Assembly: GCF_028502605.1 (NCBI RefSeq)
Contig: NC_079236.1
Coordinates: 1,612,001-1,676,000, forward strand
Source of the DNA: Trichoderma breve
Taxonomy: Eukaryota > Ascomycota > Sordariomycetes > Hypocreales > Hypocreaceae
DNA length: 64,000 nucleotides
Reading direction: 5' to 3'
Shown: in pieces, positions 53,376 to 62,339 of the stretch
How the letters are laid out: each line of letters begins with the position of its first letter
Position numbering within the stretch: position 1 is the first letter of the stretch
Program-made: the position numbers and the translations under genes
Notes under the pieces: generated by a model
Database searches by the model: none
Seen by the model: the letters and a program-made list of their open reading frames with translations, nothing else
What the model was told of the DNA's origin: nothing

Positions 53376-54728
53376 CTAAAATAACTCGTTCATCAGTTGG
53401 CGCGTTTCCTCCACGTCTGTCTCGCGCAGTTTTGCCGCCTCCGTTCTCTTTACGCGTAGATAGTGTTGAATGATGCTGCTTCCAACCATGGTCTCAAGAT
53501 CTGTATAATTTTCTTCCAGATTATCGAGCGCCTCTCCTATACTCTTGGGGAGAGATTTTGCATCCCGGGGCCACGGGTCCGTCATGATGCCCGTATCCGG
53601 CCATAACAGAGGCTCCTTGTTGGTGCAACCAAGCAATCCCGCGCTCAAGATTGCTGCCAGGGCCAAGTACATATTGGCCGTTGCGTCTATGCAACGGACT
53701 TCCCAGTGCCCGGCCTTGATCTTTCGAATCGGAACTAGACGGTTCTCGGTGCCCCAGCCAACCAAATGACCAGCAAGATATGGCTGGACACGCTCATAAG
53801 ATATCTCGTAAGGTAGGCAGAAGGCACACAGTTGCGGAAGGCGCTGTAGCATGCCGGCGAGGAAGTGATTTTGCATATGGGGCGGGTTGATGGAGATATG
53901 AGTATGCTGCCCCGTCGATTGCCGACGTGACTCTACCGGTCGGGGCGACATGGTTACCGTCAAGCCATGGCGGTTGAAGATACGCTTGAGAGTATCGTGA
54001 ACGAGTATCAGCTGGTCGACAGCGGCAAGCGGAGGGAGGCATCCGAGGGTCAATTCGTACTGTCCACGCCGGCCCTCCGTCTGAAAGGCATCAATCTTAA
54101 CGCCTGCCGCCAGCAGCACCCGAACCGCCTCCTCAACGTGCTCATAACATGGATCACGGAGGCCGCAGACAGAGAATCGTCCAAATCCAGAACTATAAGG
54201 GATCAGGATCCCCTCTGCATTGGCCTTCATAACCTCAAATTCCACTTCAAACCCAACAAGAAAATACACCCCAAACATTTCCTCGGCTTTTTTACCGACT
54301 GTTTCCAGAGCACGGCGAGGGCAAAGGTTCCAGTTAGGCCCGGGCCGCGCTGGGGCATATTCGACAACTTTGCACATCACATTGGCATACAGAGGATCCA
54401 ACGTCGGTCGCGTCTGGAGGGAGCTCCAATCAGGCACCAGCCAGTCATTACCTGTTGGGTCGAGCTCGGGCAGCAAGTTGTTATCCACGATACAGTGGAA
54501 CGCAATAGGCGGTACATGGACGACTCTCTCTCCGGCGGCAATGGTCAGTCCATGTTCAATGGGCACTATGCGGGCCCTGAGGAGGCCTGAATAATCCTGC
54601 CATTGGAGGCGAAGGAATTGCACTCCTGGGTGTTGATCTAAGAATATTCGCAGAGCATCTGATGGGACAAGCTCTGGAATAAAGGCAATCTGCCCTGTTG
54701 TCGAGGGTGCGATCGTTTCTGGGAACAT
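53376..54728 (-). CDS. Glutamine synthetase-like ligase (FluG C-terminal type)
   Basis: Predicted 450-residue cytosolic protein of the glutamine synthetase fold, which joins glutamate (or a related acid) to ammonia or an amine through a gamma-glutamyl phosphate. ATG 54728 is chosen because it lies in GCCATG context; the frame opens further upstream only through a TTG. A small N-terminal beta-grasp domain (about 1-105) precedes the catalytic domain. Metal and substrate landmarks are kept: FEVEFEV (160-166, paired Glu), QYEL (Glu225), GQHTHIS (273-279), ENRLVPIR (328-335) and WEVRCIDATANMYL (342-355). The length is typical of the bacterial/FluG-like class rather than the roughly 360-residue eukaryotic housekeeping enzyme, so a specialised gamma-glutamyl-amine role is plausible. 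It is divergent from the acyl-CoA ligase gene. A role in supplying Gln to the NRPS is only a guess. Confidence 0.85.
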   Translation of the reverse strand: MFPETIAPSTTGQIAFIPELVPSDALRIFLDQHPGVQFLRLQWQDYSGLLRARIVPIEHGLTIAAGERVVHVPPIAFHCIVDNNLLPELDPTGNDWLVPDWSSLQTRPTLDPLYANVMCKVVEYAPARPGPNWNLCPRRALETVGKKAEEMFGVYFLVGFEVEFEVMKANAEGILIPYSSGFGRFSVCGLRDPCYEHVEEAVRVLLAAGVKIDAFQTEGRRGQYELTLGCLPPLAAVDQLILVHDTLKRIFNRHGLTVTMSPRPVESRRQSTGQHTHISINPPHMQNHFLAGMLQRLPQLCAFCLPYEISYERVQPYLAGHLVGWGTENRLVPIRKIKAGHWEVRCIDATANMYLALAAILSAGLLGCTNKEPLLWPDTGIMTDPWPRDAKSLPKSIGEALDNLEENYTDLETMVGSSIIQHYLRVKRTEAAKLRETDVEETRQLMNELF

Positions 54729-55549
54729 GGCGAAATACAGCGGACGGTACTTCCTCAAGAAGGTACGTCCAGTAAGGTTCGCTGTTGTTTATAGTATAGG
54801 GATAACTGAAGATATTGATGAACTTTTAAGGGTCCAAGAGACCATAAAGAGAGATAGTTCCAAGACAGCTAATCACAATGTCTGGGCAAAGGCATCAATA
54901 ATCTCGTGCCGAGTTGATTCGGCTCTGACTGCTTTTATCTACATGGAATAGCTGCACTTTATATAACCTAATTCAAATGTAAGAAAAAAAAGGGAGAAAG
55001 AGATCTAGTAATAATATGGTATAGCACGGCCTTTCGGGATAGGAAAATACGTCAAGCGGTTGGATATTGTAGATGCATCGCACCATCACACCCCTCGCGT
55101 CACTAGATGCCCCGACACAGCGGGAACTCTCATCATAGGTCCTAAGGGTTCCCTGTTATAGGGGACATGGATATTTAAGCATCACGCAAGTATGAATCAT
55201 GGTCCTAGTAGTATTCCTGTACTGAAACATTTTCTTACAATGAGATTGTATCTATAACTGGTCTAGACAATGCTTCCATAACTGAGACATCGCTGCCAGA
55301 ACTGAGACATTACGCATAGTGACGCCAACGATGGAGAGGCGGTGAGTATTATGAGTAAGAGTATTATAGTAAGATTCCGAATATTAGTATTTGATCTACG
55401 TGTCTTGGAGTCGCGATGAGCTGAAGTTGAATAGTATGTCAATCCCCCTCCCCTCCTCGCCACCTCCCTCTCTCTCTTCAAATTTTGCTTCAACAGTTTT
55501 TTTAACAAGAGAGAGAAAGTAAAAGAAAAAGAGAAAAAAAGCGAGTACA
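54729..55549. promoter_or_regulatory. Shared divergent promoter of GS-like and acyl-CoA ligase genes
   Basis: 821 bases between two divergent start codons. It contains three copies of ACTGARACAT (55221-55230, 55281-55290, 55301-55310) on the ligase side, and a pyrimidine-rich tract followed by a purine-rich leader (about 55445-55545) just before the ligase ATG, common in fungal promoters and 5' leaders. No certain TATA box was identified. Confidence 0.55.
55221..55310 (+). repeat. Three ACTGARACAT direct repeats in divergent promoter
   Basis: ACTGAAACAT at 55221, ACTGAGACAT at 55281 and ACTGAGACAT at 55301. Start-to-start distances are 60 and 20 bases, near whole helical turns. They could be binding sites for a regulator or the remains of a local duplication. 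Confidence 0.6.
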
Positions 55550-57525
55550 ATGACAATCAGCAAACTCCATAGATTTCCGCATGACCCTGTTTTGGCGAAA
55601 TTGTTGCATGCAAGCAAAAACAGACCCGACACAGCGATAGTCATTCATGACGTTTGTGGCTATGAGAAAAGCTATTCACAGCTACTTGGTGATGTTATAC
55701 GCACACGAAACGAGCTCCTCATGCAGTTACCATCGTCCATACTTGATGAGCATGGTATACTACATCTGGAAACCCCATACATTCCTGTTCTTACACGCAG
55801 CGGTTATGAGTTCCTTGTCGCCTTCTTCGCTATCCGGGCCATTGGTGGTGCCTGTATTCCGTTCGGTAAGTCTTTCTGGCATGGATGTCGTTACTTCTGT
55901 CTAATCTCATAATGGAAAAGGCTCTGGAATCCTTCCAGAAGAAGCATCTCATTTCCTGTCAATCACAAAGGCCACCTGCATCCTGGTTGGTAGCAATGAT
56001 TGTATTAAGAGGGCTGTGAAGATAGCTGCATTTATTAATAGCCAAGGCGGAACCGCCTTTACACTACCCATCTCTCATGATGCTGAACCCATCCGGGCCT
56101 CCAATGTCGATATTGATGAAGGCGTTCAACTTGCACCAGATGGCCCAGGCATGGTTCTCTTCACGTCTGGAACCACTGGTCTGCCTAAAGGTGCGATTCT
56201 TCCGAGAAACTGCTTCACCAACGTGAGTCTTGCGAAGCCAGGAGAAGCCTGTATCAACTATCGTCCAGGGCATTGGATCGGCGGGGCGCGAACTCTGATC
56301 ATGCCCATGCTATCTGGAAAGGAGCTTTACACATTCGGAGAAAAAGGCAGTGCGAAGGAAGTTCTAAACGCGTTCAGAACGCATCGCATTACACAAGCCG
56401 CCTTCACACCAACATTATTAAGAAACATGAGGGAGCTGCTAATAAACTCTGACGGGCAAGTTCCCAATGAGAAACGCGGCGAATATGCCAGCTGGTTCAA
56501 GGCACTTGATGGGCTAAAGTGCTCTGCGGGGATGATCGATCACTCAACTTTGAAGTTCTGGACTGAATTAACTGGTTTGCACATGTATATTGGCTACAGT
56601 GCAACGGAATTGGGCGGTCTAACCATCGCCACGAGAGATCCCGTAACAACTATTGTATGTTCTATTTGCATTTTCACGCCTATGGCTAGTCGCGCATTCA
56701 CAACTAATCACATTATTAATAGTCTCTCATTGGATCTCCAATCCCTAATATCAAGGTGAAACTTTCAGAAGGTAACACCGGCGAAATACTGGTGAAGAGT
56801 CCATTCATGCTCATTGGGTAAGTATTGCACCCAGAAATTTGTTTAACAACGCCAACGCTCACATTGCGGCTCCGTATAGCTACGTTGGCGAGGATGACTT
56901 AACACGCGCTGCGTTTGATGAAGAGGGATACTATAAAACCGGCGATCTTGCTGAGCTAAGAGATGGCCAATATTATTTTACGGGTCGAAAAAACCATGAT
57001 TGTAAGTTTTGATCTGTAGGGGCGCCTTGGAGGCAATCACATCGACTCAGCATGAATGAATCAGCTAATTAGCTCCTAGTTGCCTTTTTCCGTTTCTTTC
57101 GCATTCCATTACAGAAAGTGGAACAAAGCTTACTAGATCTACCTTACATCTCAGAAGCATGTGTCCTTGCGATTCCAGATCACGAAGCAAAAGAACTTTG
57201 CGCAGCTGCTATTCGCCTTGATGCAACGAGTGGTGTACCAGCGTCTGAGATTACCCTGGCTCGCATCCGGTCGGACCTCATGCAGAGCCTGCCCATGTAT
57301 ATGCTTCCCGCTATTCTCCGAATACTGGAAGACGGAGAGGACATTCCACGTAATATTTCAGGCAAGGTTGTCAAGGCAGCTGTTCGCAGGGAGCTTTTTG
57401 CGACAACAGACTGGTGGCCGCATAGCAACCCGCCACCAGAGGTTGAGTATTGGGGTAACATGCCCCCAATATTCGAGGCAGCTACCCGACCATGGGATTG
57501 GTGTGGTGTGCAAAGAGCCGATTGA
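55550..57525 (+). CDS. Acyl-CoA ligase-like AMP-binding enzyme (five exons)
   Basis: Predicted 570-residue member of the ANL adenylating family, which activates a carboxylic acid as acyl-AMP and usually passes it to CoA. Exons: 55550-55865, 55921-56654, 56723-56817, 56880-57001 and 57080-57525. All introns are GT-AG (55-78 nt) and the total is exactly 571 codons with the stop. The P-loop-like motif LFTSGTTGLPKG lies at 185-196, GYSATE at 330-335, YYKTGDL and FTGRKNHD follow in exon 4, and the catalytic Lys518 is in NISGKV. There is no carrier or reductase domain, so it is a stand-alone ligase rather than an NRPS fragment, and no C-terminal peroxisome signal. It is divergent from the GS-like gene. 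It might activate the starter acid for the NRPS loading region; a separate catabolic role is equally possible. Confidence 0.88.
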
Positions 57526-57943
57526 AAGGATCAGTAAGTGATGAAATTGCTGGAAATTCTCTCATCTATTAGATTGAGGAAAACTAGGTACGATTGCTAT
57601 TGTTCTCTTATAAATGTTCCATTCGGGCCCTCTTCTATTATATGTAAAGTACGCTTTCATTGATGAACACCACGTTTCTTCTTATCTGTTACTTGAGGTT
57701 CAGATACTTGATAAATTGAATAGAGAAAATGGTATGCGTTGATAACCATGCTCTGCCACTACAGGCCGTTTTCAGTATGCCTGTCATGAATAATGCTAAA
57801 TGAAAAGCTGAGTTCTCCAACGAGTTCTCTCGCCAGTCTGCTCGCGCAAGGACATATTAGCACCAGGTTTCGTTATACAAGAAGTAGGCCTAGGAGCTTC
57901 TTATGGGAAATAAGAATATGGATATCAAGACAGAGCTTGCCAC
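57526..57943. other. Convergent 3' intergenic region
   Basis: 418 bases between the stop codons of the acyl-CoA ligase (plus) and the exporter-like gene (minus). It should contain both 3' untranslated regions. No ORF or repeat of note. Confidence 0.65.
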
Positions 57944-60900
57944 TTACTGAGTCAAACGATTGACATCGCGAATCAAGTACCAAGTAACACTGTGAATTAA
58001 TGCCGCGGCCGCGAATCCCGCATCTGCAGGTACATCCCTAGTTAAGAATTCACCCATGTGGGGTATTTCTATCTCTGTCAGTTTCGGTGGCAGCGGGTGC
58101 GCCCGACTCAGCGCAGAATGCAATATGATCATTCTCGTTGTGATGCCTTTAGGAATTAAATGAGCTTGAGCTGTACCAGTTGGGTCGTTGGCCCACCAAG
58201 AGGAGGTCGCCTTCGAGGCCTTCATGTCCCGGGACACATAGCTTATAAGAGTCATGTAGCTTCCTAGACGCTCAAGGATAGAGATCATCTCTCCATATAT
58301 TTGCTTCGGAAAGCGGCCGCCAAGACCAAATTCCCAGTCGAGAAACTGGTAACCTGTTTTGGTGCTTGTGTTTAGGGCTTGGTACTTGTGAAAGATGCGA
58401 CGGCGAGCGGCCTGGAGGTGAAAGCCAGGGCTTGTTTTATCTTTAATGTCACCGAAATTACCGTGAAGATGTGCAAGAACGGTTTGTTGGATGCACATAT
58501 AATAACAGGCTAGCCCATACATGGTTTTAGCCGTATTTTCGCGGAGTTCTGAATGTTCGGAGAGAGGGTAGGGGAAGATTGTCCAGAAGTATCCAGTTAC
58601 AACACCAAGGGTGACGAAAGCAAGCCGGTAAGGGAATATTATATACGGTGCATACACAGCTTGTCCAGATGCCAAGACGGCTGCTTCCCCCAACTTTCGG
58701 ACCTGAAGTTCATTTGCTATCATTACGATTGAAGCAATGAGAGCAACAAACCATATGCTGAAGAGACTAGGAAATTTGACGACTAAATACACAAGTTAGC
58801 AAGGAAATCGAGCTTGCCGTAGATCGATGGATTTATGGCAGCCAGACAACTTACATAGATAGCCAAGCACTATGAACCACAACCAGAGGAAGACTAATAT
58901 ACCAGGAGTCTTTTCGTCGACCACGTACCAGATGATATAGCTCGTTATCATTGAGGCTAGAGTACCAAGTACTCGACCTAGTAAAAGAAAGGTTGATGAT
59001 CCAGCAGTGCGAGCCATGGAAAGCAATATGGCAAACAACGACCAGAGAAACCGGTGTCTGAAATAGAAATTTTGCGAATCGTGAAGGAACGCAATAATAG
59101 CTATAGTCATGATGGCACAAACGACACGGAGCCCGAACGCTGCATGGTCACTACGAAAAACAGAAGGGATCTTGCGAATATAATCCCCAATAGTCTCCAT
59201 CAGGCTACTAGGTGGGAGGTGGTCGGGGTTTTTTGGACTGTAAAATCCGGGACCAAGTTCGACGTTTGTCTGTTTTTCTGCGTCTTGAGAAGTACTCTTT
59301 TGTTGGGTGCCTCCCAAGTGAACAAATCTTTCAACCCAATATTTAGGGTGGAAGAACGGTGGTATGAGTAACCGCTTAGGGCGCGAATAGCAGTCGTCGA
59401 GGAATGTGAGGAGATTAAGGAGTTCATTTCCCAAAGACGAGAGGAGAGTTTGAGACTGTGATGCTTAGCCACTAGTAACGTAAGAAGGAGACAAATAATA
59501 CATTACTTACGTGAAGAAATAGGAAGTACCGCAAAGTGTTGGAGTGCATTTCTGAAGTATATTCACTAAGGTTTCCAACCTGTGGTCGATGTTGAATGTA
59601 ACACTCAAGCAGTTTTTTGTTACTTATAGCCTCATTCTCCTCGTCGAGAACACGGCCCCTCTCGAAAACGTCGCGATATGACTCAAGGAATCCCGCCTCG
59701 CCCGGATTCACGGCAACAGCGCGGTGCTCCACGTCGACCTTTCTCACACGAGACCTGCTAAACAGAGAGCGTCCCTTTATCAGTTCTAACCGAACTTTGG
59801 CGTGTTCGATTCCTTCAAGGATTGCCTCAGTCATTTTTTGTGAATGCTGATGCATTGCTGTTTCGAGATGTTGCCAGTCATCATCATATGACGAATCGTT
59901 GTCTGTCTCAGAATGACGGTTTATCGCACAGGCGTCGTTGGAGAGATTGTATCCAGCAGCAGTGGATAGTTGCAGCATGTCTGCTACTGAGCTTAGGCCA
60001 GAGGCCGGTGGTATGAGGTCTACCAACAACGAAGAGATATCCTCAAGCTGTGAATGATCAAAAACACCCCAAGATATTTCTCGTGCTGCATACTCGCTGT
60101 TTTGGCGAGTCTTGGAGACCTCGTTGACAAAATGTTGCACAGCGGTCTCAAGTTGACTGGCACATGGGTTGTTGTCCATTTCTCCTGTGCCAGTGATTGT
60201 CCTTAATAAAATACTTTGCATGCATTTCCTCTGAGTCCGCGTGACGCCTGCCAATCCATCAAGACAGGCTCCCATATCTTTTTTGAAGACGTCTCTGCAG
60301 CTTTGCGGGAACAATATCAGGGCATTGACAAGACCAACAGCTTGCCCGACTAGAAAAGCCTCCAAAATAATGTTAGTCTGATCAATGACTTGCTTCGTAT
60401 TAGGGGCCCGAGCTATGCCTGGCAGTGTCGCGACAGCAAGGATGCCAGCGATGGTACATTGGAGGCCCCAGTCAGGGAATGCAGACTTCAATGTGCACGA
60501 AGACCAAATGAAGAATATTAAAAAGATGGCGACAACCGCTTCCGCCGAGGAATTGTATGCATTTAGTTCGTCAACATTGTTTGTAGTATGTTGTCTGGCC
60601 TGAACACCAGACCAACCAGCGAGCAGTGCCCAACAGTAAGCCAGAACAATTGCGAATGTGAGTCGAACATTGTGTCTAATTAACATCGCCCGGGGGAGAG
60701 CTGGCAGAACGCAGGCAGATATAATGGGAGCTAAATAAGCATTGGTCTTGAAGTGGTTGATCCAACTATCCGATTGAATAGCACACACAAGCACAGCTGG
60801 TGGTATCGACGTTTTGATGGCCATCCTAGCTGTATACCAGTCCAACTTCTGCTGGAACAGCACCGACTTGAGCTGCAGCCGCCGCGTTGTATCATTTTGA

Positions 60901-61028
60901 AAGGCGGTAGTTTCGGTCCTTGCCAAGGTTCCAGTCCTTGCCAGGGTTCCAGATCTCGATAGTAGCGTTGCTTCTGACGTGGATGTATTTCGGTTGCCTG
61001 AGACCATAGCTGGTGTCTCCGTGGACAT
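57944..61028 (-). CDS. BRE4/aromatic-acid-exporter-like (FUSC-type) membrane protein, three exons
   Basis: Predicted 985-residue multi-pass membrane protein. Exons are 61028-59511, 59455-58855 and 58782-57944. Intron 1 (59510-59456, 55 nt) and intron 2 (58854-58783, 72 nt, branch TTGCTAAC) both have GTAAGT donors, and splicing keeps one frame of 986 codons with the stop. A soluble N-terminus with short repeated LARTGT/E units precedes a hydrophobic cluster (about 75-235, including AYLAPIISACVLPALPR). A long soluble middle follows, then a second hydrophobic cluster (about 610-790, including GLRVVCAIMTIAIIAFL) and a helical C-terminal domain. The two-cluster layout is that of fungal brefeldin A sensitivity protein/putative ER-transporter families related to bacterial FUSC exporters. 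It may export a small acid or pathway product. Substrate unknown. Confidence 0.82.
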
Positions 61029-62339
61029 GATTGTACTAGGTCCCCCATGAAAAGGACAGCCTAGGAATGAAAATTAGAGCTTCATGGGCCAGTACGAGGA
61101 TATTGTGTCGCTCTACCTCCATTCCCTCCTCGGCGATGGAACTTATGTGGGAAGCTGGGTCAATTTTCCACCTTGTTACAACGCTGGGCCGAATTAGGTC
61201 ATTCATTCATCACGGTCAATACTGAGCTTGAATACGCCCGATTTTACTCATCCAACTAGAGCCTAATTATGGCCAAAGAGAGATTCTGGCTTTGCAACTC
61301 CTCCAGGTGTGTCGTGGCTGACGTGGCTGCCGGCGCTCCCGGCGAACCCACAGCTAGAGCTTTTGTTGAACTATGCGACTCATCTTATGCTACTATGACA
61401 TATGGAAAAGAGCAATTGATCTATTTCTTGTGGGACTTGGGCGAAACGAGACAAGGAGAGACGCCAAACCGTTCCAGATGCATATGAAGTCAGATCGCTA
61501 CTGACACGAGCACATACGACCATAGATAGAGGAGAATTCGGGGTCCCATAAAGCTCTTTTCTTAACCAAGTTTAATGTCTTCCACTTATGCATCCTAAGA
61601 ACCCGAATTTGGCGTTACGTCATTTTTTTTTTTTTTTGGGGGGGGGGGGGGGGAGACAATGAACGCCATGCTTTATAAAAAGAAAATCTGCCGTTAAGTT
61701 ACCTGACCTAACTAAACAAACGGAGCTCATATAGCCACACGAAGCAGTTCTAGTAATTATATCCCAACATAATATTTATTATTAAGCTTAATGTTTTTAC
61801 CCTATTCAAAGGCAAATATACACCCAGTCTCATAAGTCTCCTATACAAAATCTTACCCTTTACTTATATTGGTCCTGCAAGTAGCCCAGCCTCCCAAACA
61901 GCTTCTAAGAAAGCACATCTCGCTTAGAAACACAATCACACCATCCTCATCTTCATGCAGCTCCATGAAAGAGCTTCTAAAGCTTTTGATCGACGTACTC
62001 TTTGGCGTCAGCCCTGGACGTCCGTGTCAAGATCAACCTCTATAACGGACTGCAATGGCACAGCGGCGGGTCGAGTACATCTTGGCCACAATCTAAATGC
62101 TATACTTAGCCGGCTCACTCACGGTATCCTTTGGCGAGGCACCCTTATATTCGAGAAGCTAGTCTTGAATACTTCCCAGAGGGGGCTAAATATTGCCGTG
62201 CCAGCCCCATATCCATGCCTGGTCTTGCCCGACAAAATAATTCCGGGAAAGGTAATCCTCGGTCAGACTCGGAGGATCTTCATCTGCAACATCGCTTGGC
62301 GGGTAACTGATGACTGTTTCACGTCATTGGCATGGAACT
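61029..62339. other. Intergenic region with promoter of the exporter-like gene
   Basis: 1.3 kb without a supported gene. The part adjoining 61028 is the likely promoter of the exporter-like gene. A T15-G16 homopolymer pair sits at 61623-61653. ORFs at 61269-61487 and 61955-62425 (plus) show no domain; the second overlaps the transcription factor gene on the opposite strand and is probably a shadow. Confidence 0.6.
61623..61653. repeat. T15-G16 homopolymer tract
   Basis: Fifteen T followed directly by sixteen G in noncoding sequence. Length is likely unstable and may be misread in sequencing. Confidence 0.9.

Noticed and set aside
54729..54758. Upstream start of the GS-like protein at 54758
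   Set aside because: The codon there is TTG. The first ATG, in good context, is at 54728, so the ten-residue extension is not supported unless an upstream exon exists.
55263..55644. Minus-strand ORFs across the pyrimidine-rich leader of the acyl-CoA ligase gene
   Set aside because: Their hydrophobic and Ser/Leu/Phe-rich products come from translating the CT/GA-rich tract. They overlap the true promoter and first exon.
55550..57525. Acyl-CoA ligase as a detached NRPS adenylation domain
   Set aside because: There is no carrier, condensation or reductase domain, it has its own intron-rich structure, and its motifs are those of stand-alone acyl-CoA ligases.
58796..59434. Three independent proteins at 57944-58792, 58796-59434 and 59472-61028
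   Set aside because: GT-AG introns join them exactly in frame into one two-cluster membrane protein. The separate starts are non-ATG or internal.
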